A stretch of 23,190 nt of DNA from Haemophilus parahaemolyticus (GCF_018373095.1 NZ_JAHAHT010000021.1:1-23190); one strand, 5' to 3'. Counted from the stretch's first letter, positions 6,847-15,036 are shown. Notes: generated by a model not told the origin, from the letters alone. Numbers and translations: made by a program.

Positions 6847-8631
6847 ATGGAAATACTCAGTGATATTCTGGTCTTTTTAAAAGATCAGGTGTTAAATAAA
6901 GCACCTTTCTTACTTGGTATTGTTGCCTGCTTGGGCTATATTCTGCTAAAAAAAGATTCCACCACCATTATTAAAGGCACCATCAAAACCATTGTAGGTT
7001 TTATGATTGTGCAAGCAGGTTCTGGTTTCTTGGTCACCAACTTCAAACCTGTAATTGAAGGTTTATCGAAATTCCACCACTTAACTGGTGCGGTGATTGA
7101 CCCATATACCAGTATGCAAGCGACCATTCAAACGATGGCGGATAACTATGCGTGGGTGGGGTATGCAGTAATAGGTGCATTGTTGCTTAACATCTTATTA
7201 GTGGTGTTCAGAAAATTCACTGGTATCCGTACCATTATGCTCACAGGCCACATTATGTTCCAACAAGCGGGCTTGGTCGCGGTGTTCTATATGATCATCG
7301 GTGCATCAATGTGGGAAACGGTGATTTATACCTCGGTGTTAATGGCTCTCTATTGGGGCATCTCTTCTAACATTATGTATAAAGCTACGCAAGCTGTTAC
7401 TGACGGAGCAGGTTTCTCTATCGGTCACCAACAACAAATTGCCTCTTGGATTGCAACTAAACTTGCACCAAAACTCGGCGACAAAAACGACTCTGTGGAC
7501 CATATGAAATTACCAAAATGGTTACACATCTTCCACGACAGTATCTCTGCAACCGCATTGGTAATGACCATCTTCTTCGGTATCATTCTTCTCTCATTCG
7601 GTTTAGACAACCTGCAACAAATGGCGGGAAAAACCCACTGGTCTATGTACATTCTTGAAATGGGCTTGAAATTCGCCGTAGCAATTCAAATCATTGTAAC
7701 GGGTGTGCGTATGTTCGTGGCGGAATTGTCTGAAGCTTTCAAAGGTATCTCTGAACGCTTAATTCCAAACTCAGTCCTCGCAATTGACTGTGCGGCAATT
7801 TACGCCTTCTCACCAAATGCGATGGTATTCGGCTTTATGTGGGGTGCAATTGGTCAATTCGTTGCCGTTGGCGTATTACTTGGTTTTAACTCACCAATCT
7901 TAATTATCCCAGGCTTTATCCCAATGTTCTTCTCAAACGCTACCATTGGCGTGTTCGCAAACCAATTCGGTGGCTGGAAAGCGGTAATGAAAATCTGTTT
8001 CGTGATGGGTATGATTGAAGTGTTCGGCTCTGCGTGGGTAATCCAAATGCTTGCCAGCCAAGGCACCACTTTCAACGGCTGGATGGGTATGGCTGACTGG
8101 GCGTTATTCTTCCCACCAATCCTACAAGGTATCATCAGCGTACCAGGTTTCTTCTTCGTGATTGTTGCCCTTGCGTTAGTTTATATGTTCTTCGCCTCAC
8201 GCCAATTACGCGCTGAAGAAGCAGAAGCAAAAGCCAAAGGCTTAACCCTTGAACAATTAGATGGCTACGGCTTAGACCAAGTGCAAGCCAAAGCAGAACA
8301 AGCGGTCGAAAAAGTAGAAACTTCTGCAAATATTGATGCAAAACCTGTGCGCATTCTTGCAGTGTGCGGTTCAGGTCAAGGCTCATCAATGATGATGAAA
8401 ATGAAAATCAAACAATACCTTGATAAACGAGGCATTCCAAACGTAATGGACTCTTGCGCAGTTACCGACCACAAAGGTAAAGTATCAGGCGTGGACATCA
8501 TCGTTTGCTCAAAACACTTACAAGATGAAATCGTCCAAGAAGGTCGCGTCTCTGTGCTAGGCGTACAAAATATGCTTAACCCGAACACCTTCGGCGAAGA
8601 ACTCTTGACGTTGATTAAAAAATATCAATAA
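6847..8631 (+). CDS. ulaA: Ascorbate PTS permease, fused EIIC-EIIB
   Basis: This is an inner-membrane permease that imports L-ascorbate and phosphorylates it to L-ascorbate-6-phosphate. Residues 1 to about 465 are the hydrophobic UlaA (SgaT-family) EIIC domain with about eleven membrane segments and motifs such as PVIEGLSKFHHLTGAVIDPY and IGHQQQIASWIA. A charged, Ala/Glu/Lys-rich linker (about 455-499) leads into a UlaB-type EIIB domain (500-594). The phosphorylated cysteine is C507 in AVCGSGQGSS. Enteric bacteria carry UlaA and UlaB as separate proteins, so this is an ulaA-ulaB fusion. AAGAGG precedes the ATG. An ACAAGCGGT uptake signal falls at 8298-8306, in the linker-coding part, where sequence constraint is lowest. 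Confidence 0.94.
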   Translation: MEILSDILVFLKDQVLNKAPFLLGIVACLGYILLKKDSTTIIKGTIKTIVGFMIVQAGSGFLVTNFKPVIEGLSKFHHLTGAVIDPYTSMQATIQTMADNYAWVGYAVIGALLLNILLVVFRKFTGIRTIMLTGHIMFQQAGLVAVFYMIIGASMWETVIYTSVLMALYWGISSNIMYKATQAVTDGAGFSIGHQQQIASWIATKLAPKLGDKNDSVDHMKLPKWLHIFHDSISATALVMTIFFGIILLSFGLDNLQQMAGKTHWSMYILEMGLKFAVAIQIIVTGVRMFVAELSEAFKGISERLIPNSVLAIDCAAIYAFSPNAMVFGFMWGAIGQFVAVGVLLGFNSPILIIPGFIPMFFSNATIGVFANQFGGWKAVMKICFVMGMIEVFGSAWVIQMLASQGTTFNGWMGMADWALFFPPILQGIISVPGFFFVIVALALVYMFFASRQLRAEEAEAKAKGLTLEQLDGYGLDQVQAKAEQAVEKVETSANIDAKPVRILAVCGSGQGSSMMMKMKIKQYLDKRGIPNVMDSCAVTDHKGKVSGVDIIVCSKHLQDEIVQEGRVSVLGVQNMLNPNTFGEELLTLIKKYQ

Positions 8632-8691
8632 ATCCTACGGCGTCCTGTAGGGACGCATTTATGCGTAACCTAGGACGAAAGCCCTAGGATT
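8631..8691. repeat. Cruciform intergenic repeat between ulaAB and ulaC
   Basis: Nested inverted repeats fill the gap: AATCCTA (8631-8637) with TAGGATT (8685-8691), GTCCT (8642-8646) with AGGAC (8672-8676), and ACGCAT (8653-8658) with ATGCGT (8661-8666). The RNA would form one long imperfect hairpin between the EIICB and EIIA genes. It is likely a dispersed repeat. It may also stabilise the upstream message. Confidence 0.6.
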
Positions 8692-8709
8692 AAACAAAAA
8701 GGACACTCT

Positions 8710-9177
8710 ATGTTAAAAGAATCCCTCATTGAAAATCACTCTATCGCTCTCAACCAAACCGCTACTTCTTGGCAAGAAGCCATCAAAATCGGCACAGACT
8801 TACTCGTTAAAGCTGGTACCATCGAACCGCGCTACTACGACCATATCATCGGCAACATCGAAAAAATGGGGCCTTACATCATTCTAGCCCCAGGCTTAGC
8901 GATGCCACATGCCCGTCCAGAAGAAGGTGTTATCAAAACTTCTTTTGCGTTAGTTACTCTTGCAGAGCCAGTGACCTTTGAAGGAGAAGAAGAACCCGTG
9001 AGCGTATTCGTCACCCTTGCTGGCAGTGATTCCGACCGTCATATGGAAGGCTTAATGGAAATCACCCAAGTACTAGACGACGAAGAGAGCGAAACTGGCG
9101 TGAACCTTGATAAAGTACTCGCCTGCAAAACCGCCGAAGATGTGTATGCGATGATTGATCAGGCGTTGAACGCATAA
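8710..9177 (+). CDS. ulaC: Ascorbate PTS EIIA component
   Basis: This is the cytosolic EIIA protein of the mannitol/fructose-type fold. It passes phosphate from HPr to the EIIB domain of the UlaAB fusion. At 155 residues it is the normal UlaC size. The phosphorylated histidine is H67 in LAPGLAMPHARPEEGV, the standard EIIA signature. The flanking VTLAEPVTFEGEEEPVSVFVTLAGSD also fits the family. The ATG has AAGGACAC upstream. It is the second gene of the plus-strand ula operon. Confidence 0.94.
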   Translation: MLKESLIENHSIALNQTATSWQEAIKIGTDLLVKAGTIEPRYYDHIIGNIEKMGPYIILAPGLAMPHARPEEGVIKTSFALVTLAEPVTFEGEEEPVSVFVTLAGSDSDRHMEGLMEITQVLDDEESETGVNLDKVLACKTAEDVYAMIDQALNA

Positions 9178-9183
9178 CGATTC

Positions 9184-9218
9184 GTAGGGTGTGGGCAAAG
9201 CCCACGCACACAAGCGGT
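9184..9218. repeat. REP-like palindrome and uptake signal before ulaD
   Basis: GTAGGGTGTGGGC-AAA-GCCCACGCAC is an imperfect form of the GTAGGGTGGGC...GCCCACC palindrome found elsewhere in the window. It runs into an exact ACAAGCGGT uptake signal at 9210-9218. It fills the ulaC-ulaD gap. A GTG or ATG start upstream of 9254 would translate this repeat, which argues against a longer UlaD. Confidence 0.6.
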
Positions 9219-9253
9219 CAATTTTTCACAAAATTTTTCAAAAGGAACAAAAT

Positions 9254-9934
9254 ATGTCTAAACCCCTCCTCCAAATTGCCCTTGACTCCTTAAGCCTAGA
9301 AAAAGCCGTTGCTGACGCCAAACAAGCCGAAAGTGTGGTTGATATTATCGAATGCGGCACGATTCTTGCCTGTGCGGAAGGAATGAAAGCCGTTTCCACC
9401 TTACGTGCGCTTCACCCAAACCACATCATCGTGTGCGATTTAAAAACCACCGATGGCGGTGCAATTTTAGCCAAAATGGCATTTGAAGCAGGTGCAGACT
9501 GGCTTACTGTCTCCGCTGCTGCACACCCAGCTACCAAAGCTGCTTGTAAAAAAGTAGCGGACGACTTCAACGCTGCCCACCCAGGACTCAAAGTGAAAAA
9601 AGAAATTCAAATTGAAATTTACGGCAACTGGACAGTAGAAAAAGATGCCCAAGAGTGGGTAAGTTTAGGTGTGAAACAAGCGATCTACCACCGCTCACGC
9701 GATGCAGAATTAGCTGGCAAAGGCTGGACTACCGAAGATATCGAGCTAATGAAACGCCTCGCTGATAAAGGCTTAGAGCTTTCCATCACAGGTGGCATCG
9801 TGCCAGAAGAAATCCACCTCTTCAAAGAAGTGACCAACGCCAAAGCCTTCATAGCAGGCCGTGCGTTAGTCGGTGTCAACGGCAAACAAACCGCTAAAGC
9901 CATTCGTGCAGAAATTGATAAATATTGGGCATAA
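9254..9934 (+). CDS. ulaD: 3-keto-L-gulonate-6-phosphate decarboxylase
   Basis: This member of the orotidine-monophosphate-decarboxylase suprafamily removes CO2 from 3-keto-L-gulonate-6-phosphate to give L-xylulose-5-phosphate. The protein starting MSKPLLQIALD has 226 residues. The active-site set D11, E33, D62-x-K64-x-x-D67 (CDLKTTDGG) sits at the positions known for E. coli UlaD, and YHRSRD (145-150) supplies the later histidine and arginine. The frame is open 21 codons further upstream, but that extension would translate a REP-like repeat and an uptake signal. AAAGGAAC lies just before the ATG at 9254, so that start is chosen. There is about a ten-residue insertion around residues 107-118 (AAHPGLKVKKEI) compared with the enteric protein as I remember it. 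Confidence 0.93.
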   Translation: MSKPLLQIALDSLSLEKAVADAKQAESVVDIIECGTILACAEGMKAVSTLRALHPNHIIVCDLKTTDGGAILAKMAFEAGADWLTVSAAAHPATKAACKKVADDFNAAHPGLKVKKEIQIEIYGNWTVEKDAQEWVSLGVKQAIYHRSRDAELAGKGWTTEDIELMKRLADKGLELSITGGIVPEEIHLFKEVTNAKAFIAGRALVGVNGKQTAKAIRAEIDKYWA

Positions 9935-9965
9935 TTCATTATTTATAAAATGAATTTATAACCTG

Positions 9966-10004
9966 ACCGCTTGCAGAGCACTCTGTAAGCGGTTTTTGTT
10001 TTTT
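9966..10004 (+). terminator. Terminator of the ulaAB-ulaC-ulaD operon
   Basis: ACCGCTTGCAGAG (9966-9978) pairs with CTCTGTAAGCGGT (9981-9993), with one G-U pair and a tight turn, followed by TTTTGTTTTTT. The arms again carry opposed uptake-signal cores (ACCGCTT and AAGCGGT), as in the hldD terminator. Confidence 0.88.
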
Positions 10005-10241
10005 AACATTATATAAAGTATTTTGAAGTTTAAAATACGAATATCTGGAGTGTTTTATTCATCATTTGTTTTATAAATAACATATTGATTATTAAGAATA
10101 ATTCTCACTATTGTTCATTTTTTGAGGTAGATCACAAAAGCAAAATTTTTTTGTTAAAAAAATGTGAAACTCCTTTTTTTTGTACCTCTAAAGTGTCAGA
10201 ATGAACACGCTTTTTACCTATGATTATTTTTTGGAGTGCAT
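10005..10241 (+). promoter_or_regulatory. frdA upstream region with FNR-like site
   Basis: TTGAG-GTAG-ATCAC at 10122-10135 matches eight of ten positions of the FNR consensus TTGAT-N4-ATCAA. A second half-site-like TTGAT lies at 10085-10089. Fumarate reductase operons are classic FNR-activated anaerobic genes, so the site is plausible. A start near 10170 would put it at about -41, but I see only a poor -10 box. TTGGAG at 10231-10236 is the frdA ribosome-binding site. Confidence 0.5.
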
Positions 10242-12035
10242 ATGCAAAGTGTTAATTTTGATGTCGCAATTGTCGGTGCAGGAGGCGGTGGTTTACGTGC
10301 CGCAATTGCAGCAGCAGAAGCAAATCCGAACTTAAAAATCGCTTTAATCTCAAAAGTTTACCCAATGCGTAGCCATACTGTGGCAGCAGAAGGTGGTTCA
10401 GCAGCAGTAATTAAAGATAACGATTCATTCGATAACCACTTTAACGACACTGTAGGCGGTGGCGACTGGTTATGTGAGCAAGATATTGTTGAATATTTCG
10501 TAGAGCATTCTCCAATTGAGATGACTCAATTAGAGCGTTGGGGTTGCCCTTGGAGCCGTCGTGAAGATGGTGAAGTGAACGTGCGTCGTTTCGGTGGGAT
10601 GAAAATCGAACGTACTTGGTTTGCAGCGGATAAAACAGGCTTCCACATCTTACATACACTTTTCCAAACTTCAATGAAATATCCTAACATCGTGCGTTTT
10701 GATGAGCACTTTGTATTAGATATTTTAACCGACAATGGCGAAGCACGCGGTTGTGTGGCAATGAATATGATGGAAGGCACATTAGTGCAAATCAATGCAT
10801 CTGCGGTGGTTATCGCAACAGGAGGTGGTTGCCGTACTTATCGCTTCAACACTAATGGTGGTATCGTAACAGGTGACGGTTTATCAATGGCTTATCGTCA
10901 CGGGGTGGCATTACGTGATATGGAATTCGTCCAATATCATCCAACAGGCTTACCGAATACAGGTATTTTGATGACCGAAGGTTGTCGTGGTGAAGGTGGT
11001 ATCTTAGTCAATAAAGATGGTTACCGTTACTTACAAGATTATGGCTTAGGACCAGAAACCCCAATCGGCAAACCAGAAAACAAATATATGGAATTAGGCC
11101 CTCGTGACCGAGTTTCTCAAGCATTCTGGCAAGAATGGAAAAAAGGTAATACCTTAAAAACCGCAAAAGGCGTAGATGTGGTTCACTTAGACTTACGTCA
11201 CTTAGGTGAAAAACACTTAACCGAACGTTTACCGTTCATCTGCGAATTAGCTCGTGCTTATGAAGGTGTGGATCCAGTGACTCAACCAATCCCAGTGCGC
11301 CCAGTAGTTCACTACACCATGGGTGGTATTGAAGTGGATATGCATGCTGAAACCTCTATCAAAGGTTTATATGCAGTGGGTGAATGTGCTTCTTCAGGCT
11401 TACACGGTGCAAACCGCTTAGGTTCTAACTCATTAGCTGAACTTGTGGTATTCGGTAAAGTGGCGGGTGAAAATGCGGCACGCCGTGCGTTAGAAGCAGG
11501 TCCTGCAAACCAAGCACAAATCGATGCACAAGCGAAAGATGTAGTTGCACGCTTAACCGCATTATCGAACCAAGAAGGTAACGAATCTTACTCAGACATT
11601 CGTAATCAAATGGGCGATGCAATGGAAGAAGGTTGTGGTATCTATCGTACACAAGAAGGTATGGAAGGTGCGGTTAACAAAATCGAAGAGCTTAAAGAAC
11701 GTTATAAACGCATTAGCGTGAAAGATAAATCAAGTGTATTTAACACTGATTTACTCTACAAAATCGAACTTGGCTTCATTTTAGACGTAGCACAATCTAT
11801 TGCGTGTTCAGCGGTTGAACGTAAAGAATCTCGTGGTGCACACCAACGTTTAGACTTCACAGAACGTGATGATGTGAACTACTTAAAACACACCCAAGCA
11901 TTCTATAATGCAGATGGCAAACCAACCATCAAATACAGTGATGTGAAAATTACTAAATCTCAACCTGCAAAACGAGTGTACGGTGCAGAAGGTGCAGCAC
12001 AAGAAGCAGCGAAAAAAGCGGCACAACAAAAATAA
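10242..12035 (+). CDS. frdA: Fumarate reductase flavoprotein subunit
   Basis: This catalytic subunit of quinol:fumarate reductase reduces fumarate to succinate at the cytoplasmic face during anaerobic respiration. The FAD-binding loop IVGAGGGGLRAAIAA is at residues 10-24. The covalent-FAD histidine is H45 in RSHTVAAEGG, and substrate-site motifs EFVQYHPTGLP and GANRLGSNSLAE are present. It has 597 residues against about 602 in E. coli. A GTG six bases upstream (10236) is in frame, but it overlaps the TTGGAG ribosome-binding site, so the ATG at 10242 is taken as the start. It is the first gene of a compact frdABCD operon with 9-base gaps. Confidence 0.97.
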   Translation: MQSVNFDVAIVGAGGGGLRAAIAAAEANPNLKIALISKVYPMRSHTVAAEGGSAAVIKDNDSFDNHFNDTVGGGDWLCEQDIVEYFVEHSPIEMTQLERWGCPWSRREDGEVNVRRFGGMKIERTWFAADKTGFHILHTLFQTSMKYPNIVRFDEHFVLDILTDNGEARGCVAMNMMEGTLVQINASAVVIATGGGCRTYRFNTNGGIVTGDGLSMAYRHGVALRDMEFVQYHPTGLPNTGILMTEGCRGEGGILVNKDGYRYLQDYGLGPETPIGKPENKYMELGPRDRVSQAFWQEWKKGNTLKTAKGVDVVHLDLRHLGEKHLTERLPFICELARAYEGVDPVTQPIPVRPVVHYTMGGIEVDMHAETSIKGLYAVGECASSGLHGANRLGSNSLAELVVFGKVAGENAARRALEAGPANQAQIDAQAKDVVARLTALSNQEGNESYSDIRNQMGDAMEEGCGIYRTQEGMEGAVNKIEELKERYKRISVKDKSSVFNTDLLYKIELGFILDVAQSIACSAVERKESRGAHQRLDFTERDDVNYLKHTQAFYNADGKPTIKYSDVKITKSQPAKRVYGAEGAAQEAAKKAAQQK

Positions 12036-12044
12036 GGGATAGCT

Positions 12045-12770
12045 ATGGAAAAAATGACGATTGAAGTGCTTCGCTACAACCCAGAAGTGGATAGTGAACC
12101 ACATTTAGAAAAATATGAAGTGCCATATGATGGTCAAACTTCACTCTTAGATGCGTTAAACTTCATCAAAGATGAGTTACAACCAGAGTTATCTTACCGT
12201 TGGTCTTGCCGTATGGCGATCTGCGGTTCTTGCGGTATGATGGTAAACGGCAAACCAAAACTTGCGTGTAAAACATTCTTACGCGACTACAGCGGTTATA
12301 TGCGTATTGAACCACTTCAAAACTTCCCGATTGAACGTGACTTAGTGGTGGATTTAAGCCACTTTATTGATAGCCTTGAAGCAATTCAACCTTACATTAT
12401 TGATAATAAAACGCCAGAGGGACAACGTACCAAACAAACTCCAGCACAGCTTGAGAAATATCGTCAATTCTCAATGTGTATCAACTGTGGTTTATGCTAC
12501 GCAGCTTGCCCACAATTTGGTTTAAACCCAGAGTTTATCGGTCCAGCAGCCTTAACCTTAGCTCACCGTTATAATCTTGATAACCGTGATAACGGTCGTG
12601 AACAACGTATGAAGCTGTTAAGCTCACAAAACGGTGTGTGGAGCTGTACTTTCGTTGGTTACTGCTCAGAAGTGTGTCCAAAACACGTAGGCCCTGCTTC
12701 TGCGATTAACCAAGGCAAATTAGAAAGTGCGAAAGACTATGTTATCTCAATGTTAAAACCAAAAGGTTAA
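12045..12770 (+). CDS. frdB: Fumarate reductase iron-sulfur subunit
   Basis: This subunit carries electrons from the membrane quinol site to FrdA through three iron-sulfur clusters. All ligands are visible: C55, C60, C63 and C75 for the [2Fe-2S] cluster (SCRMAICGSCG), and CINCGLCYAAC (C145, C148, C151, C155) with C201, C207 and C211 (CTFVGYCSEVC) for the [4Fe-4S] and [3Fe-4S] clusters. At 241 residues it is the usual length. AAGGGA precedes the ATG at 12045. A second in-frame ATG at 12054 is less well spaced. Confidence 0.97.
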   Translation: MEKMTIEVLRYNPEVDSEPHLEKYEVPYDGQTSLLDALNFIKDELQPELSYRWSCRMAICGSCGMMVNGKPKLACKTFLRDYSGYMRIEPLQNFPIERDLVVDLSHFIDSLEAIQPYIIDNKTPEGQRTKQTPAQLEKYRQFSMCINCGLCYAACPQFGLNPEFIGPAALTLAHRYNLDNRDNGREQRMKLLSSQNGVWSCTFVGYCSEVCPKHVGPASAINQGKLESAKDYVISMLKPKG

Positions 12771-12779
12771 GGGGAAGTT

Positions 12780-13166
12780 ATGACAACAAAACGTAAAGCC
12801 TATGTGCGTGAAGTAAAACCTACTTGGTGGACGAAAGTCGGTTTTTATAAATTCTACATGGTGCGTGAAGCAACGGCGATCCCAACGGTTTGGTTCTGTT
12901 TAGTGTTACTTTATGGCGTCATTTCATTAGGTAATGGTACATTTGATACTAGCTTCGTAGATTTCTTAAAAAATCCAATTGTGATCATCTTAAACCTTGT
13001 GAGCTTAGCCGCAATGTTATTACACGCAGCAACGCTCTTCATTATGACCCCACAAGTCTTGGGTATTATGGTAAAAGGTGAAAAATTACCTGTGGCAACG
13101 GGTGCGAAAATTATGTGGGGTATTACCGCTGTAATTAGCATCATCGTATTAGCCCTTGCGTTATAG
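12780..13166 (+). CDS. frdC: Fumarate reductase membrane anchor C
   Basis: This is one of two small membrane subunits that anchor FrdAB and form the menaquinol site. The 128 residues contain three membrane segments (about 31-50, 67-88, 108-128). The N-terminal TWWTKVGFYKFYMVREATAIP matches FrdC, including the glutamate (E30, E29 in the usual numbering) linked to quinone chemistry. AGGGGAAGTT precedes the ATG, nine bases after frdB. Confidence 0.95.
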   Translation: MTTKRKAYVREVKPTWWTKVGFYKFYMVREATAIPTVWFCLVLLYGVISLGNGTFDTSFVDFLKNPIVIILNLVSLAAMLLHAATLFIMTPQVLGIMVKGEKLPVATGAKIMWGITAVISIIVLALAL

Positions 13167-13175
13167 GAGTGAAAT

Positions 13176-13532
13176 ATGAGCAAACAAGATGTTATTAACA
13201 AAGCGGTAAAATCAAACGAACCGCCAGTATGGTTACTCTTTAGTGCAGGCGGCTCAGTCAGTGCATTTTTCTTCCCTGTGGTGATCTTAATCTTCGCATT
13301 ATTATTACCATTCGGCATTGTTGATACACAAACAATTATTGCATTCGCACACACTTGGATTGGTAAACTTGTAATCTTAGTATTAACTATCTTCCCAATG
13401 TGGGCAGGTATGCATCGTGTTCACCACGGATTACACGACTTAAAAGTACACCTCCCAGCAAGTGGCGTGATTTTCTACGGATTATCAGCAGTTTACACAG
13501 TCGTTGTAGCGTACTTAACATTAAGCCTATAA
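13176..13532 (+). CDS. frdD: Fumarate reductase membrane anchor D
   Basis: This is the second membrane anchor of fumarate reductase, with 118 residues and three membrane segments. The conserved MHRVHHGLHDLKVHLPA loop contains the histidines implicated in menaquinol oxidation. The N-terminal EPPVWLLFSAGG also fits FrdD. TAGGAGTG precedes the ATG. It is the last gene of the operon and is followed by a strong terminator. Confidence 0.95.
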   Translation: MSKQDVINKAVKSNEPPVWLLFSAGGSVSAFFFPVVILIFALLLPFGIVDTQTIIAFAHTWIGKLVILVLTIFPMWAGMHRVHHGLHDLKVHLPASGVIFYGLSAVYTVVVAYLTLSL

Positions 13533-13565
13533 TGCTCAACCGCACAAGCGGTTAAAAATACGAAG

Positions 13566-13599
13566 AGCCTTGTAAATGAAAATTTACAGGGCTTTTTTG
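13566..13599 (+). terminator. Terminator of frdABCD
   Basis: A 12-bp stem AGCCTTGTAAAT (13566-13577) / ATTTACAGGGCT (13582-13593), with one G-U pair and a GAAA tetraloop, is followed by TTTTT. It is preceded at 13539-13553 by AACCGC-ACAA-GCGGTT, a short palindrome containing an exact ACAAGCGGT uptake signal. Confidence 0.92.
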
Positions 13600-13638
13600 T
13601 AAATTTTTTTACGCAAACCTTTGCTTTTCAAATACTTA

Positions 13639-13667
13639 CCGACAAATCGAAAAAGAACGTGTAGAAT
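13639..13667 (+). promoter_or_regulatory. Sigma-70-like promoter for the small membrane protein
   Basis: CCGACA (13639-13644), a 17-base spacer and TAGAAT (13662-13667) form a fair sigma-70 promoter about 48 bases before the ATG at 13715. The tandem terminator upstream makes an independent start likely. Confidence 0.5.
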
Positions 13668-13714
13668 ACGCTCACTTTGAATTTCTACTTCTACTCAATC
13701 AAACAGGACATAAA

Positions 13715-13942
13715 ATGGATATGATCGAAATTTTGGGCTATGTAGCTTCCATTCTAGTTGCCAGCTCGTTTTTTATGAAAGACGTGGTAAAACTTCGCAC
13801 TATCAACACTTTTGGCGCAATTGGTTTTGTGATTTATGGGTTGTTGTTGCCTACGTATCCTGTAGCATTTTTGAATACGTTGGTTGCAGGTGCGAATATT
13901 TACTATATTTGGCAAGCATTAAAGCAAAACAATACAAAATAA
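13715..13942 (+). CDS. Small YgjV-like inner-membrane protein
   Basis: This 75-residue protein has three hydrophobic stretches (about 5-22, 30-46, 48-68) separated by short charged turns. The pattern LGYVASILVASSFFMKDVVKLRTINTFGAIGFVIYGLL resembles the repeat unit of the YgjV (Imp-YgjV) family, in which similar 70-80-residue units occur singly or in tandem. The function of that family is unknown to me. AGGAC precedes the ATG. It has its own promoter-like sequence and a following terminator, so it appears monocistronic. Confidence 0.75.
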   Translation: MDMIEILGYVASILVASSFFMKDVVKLRTINTFGAIGFVIYGLLLPTYPVAFLNTLVAGANIYYIWQALKQNNTK

Positions 13943-13946
13943 GACA

Positions 13947-13975
13947 CACCACCTTCGGGTGGTTTTATTTTTATA
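13947..13975 (+). terminator. Terminator after the small membrane protein gene
   Basis: ACCACC-TTCG-GGTGGT (13947-13962) is a perfect 6-bp stem with a stable TTCG tetraloop, followed by TTTATTTTTAT. Confidence 0.88.
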
Positions 13976-14052
13976 AGCGGTTGTCTTTCTGCTTGAAATA
14001 TAAAAAGAGCTGTTTTACCCTAATACCAATTTTAGAAATAACCTGAGAAACG

Positions 14053-15036
14053 ATGAATCCAACCGATTTAAGCCAAATAAAATGGCAACCGACCGCACCG
14101 ATTGAAAACTTGCTCAAACGCGCGAAGATAATGAAAAATATCCGCCAGTTCTTTGCAGATCGTGGCGTGTTAGAAGTAGAAACGCCTGTTCTGAGTGAAT
14201 TTTCGGTAACCGATGTGCATCTTTCTACCTTCCAAACGCAATTTCTTCCGCCCTTTGAGCGAGAAACAAAGCCCCTTTATTTAATGACCAGCCCCGAATA
14301 CCATATGAAACGCTTGCTTGCAGCAGGCTCAGGGGCGATTTATCAGCTTTGTAAAGTCTTCCGCAACGAAGAAGCAAGCAAGCGCCATAACCCTGAATTT
14401 ACAATGTTGGAATGGTATCGCCCCTATTTCGATATGTACCGTTTAATTAACGAAGTGGATGATTTATTACAAGAAATTTTGGACTGCGAGCCTGCAGAGT
14501 CTTTTAGCTATCAATTTGTGTTCCAAACTTATGTGGGGTTAGATCCCCTTTCTGCAACCAAAGCCCAATTAGTCGAAAAAGCTCGCAAGCACGGTTTTCA
14601 ATGCGATGACGATGAGAATCGCGATACTTTATTACAATTTTTATTTAGCGAAATTGTAGAAGCCAATATCGGTAAAGAACGCCCCACTGCGGTTTATCAT
14701 TTTCCGTCGACCCAAGCTGCACTCGCTCAAGTGAGTAGTGAAGATCATCGCGTAGCTGAACGTTTTGAGTTTTATTACAAAGGCTTGGAGCTTGCCAATG
14801 GTTTTCACGAGCTAGACGATGCCAAAGAGCAAATCCGCCGTTTTAATGCAGATAATGTTGAACGCGAAAAAATGTGCTTACCGCCTCAGGCGTTAGATAT
14901 CCGCTTCCTTGCCTCACTTGAAGCGGGAATACCCAATTGCTCTGGCGTAGCGCTGGGTGTCGATCGCTTGGTGATGATTGCACTTGAAGCGGAACATATT
15001 CGTGATGTGATGGCGTTTAGTGTGGAAAGTGCGTAA
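14053..15036 (+). CDS. epmA: Elongation factor P--(R)-beta-lysine ligase
   Basis: This lysyl-tRNA-synthetase-like enzyme attaches (R)-beta-lysine to a conserved lysine of elongation factor P, easing ribosome stalling at proline runs. The 327 residues comprise the class II synthetase catalytic core without an anticodon domain, as expected for EpmA (also called PoxA/GenX). Visible motifs are VETPVLSEFSVTD (motif 1 region), YQLCKVFRNEEASKRHNPEFTMLEWY (motif 2) and GVALGVDRLVMIAL (motif 3). In E. coli epmA neighbours frdABCD but is divergent; here it lies downstream in the same direction. It converges on ureD with only 12 bases between stops and no visible terminator. Confidence 0.96.
   Translation: MNPTDLSQIKWQPTAPIENLLKRAKIMKNIRQFFADRGVLEVETPVLSEFSVTDVHLSTFQTQFLPPFERETKPLYLMTSPEYHMKRLLAAGSGAIYQLCKVFRNEEASKRHNPEFTMLEWYRPYFDMYRLINEVDDLLQEILDCEPAESFSYQFVFQTYVGLDPLSATKAQLVEKARKHGFQCDDDENRDTLLQFLFSEIVEANIGKERPTAVYHFPSTQAALAQVSSEDHRVAERFEFYYKGLELANGFHELDDAKEQIRRFNADNVEREKMCLPPQALDIRFLASLEAGIPNCSGVALGVDRLVMIALEAEHIRDVMAFSVESA

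Noticed and set aside
9191..9253. A 21-codon N-terminal extension of UlaD beginning MGKAHAHKRS
   Set aside because: It would translate a REP-like palindrome and an uptake signal, has no ribosome-binding site, and the ATG at 9254 has AAAGGAAC at good spacing and matches the family N-terminus.
10236..10241. GTG start for FrdA
   Set aside because: It overlaps the TTGGAG ribosome-binding site; the ATG at 10242 is correctly spaced.
12911..13354. 147-codon open frame antisense to frdC and frdD
   Set aside because: It mirrors two confident membrane-protein genes and shows no family features of its own.
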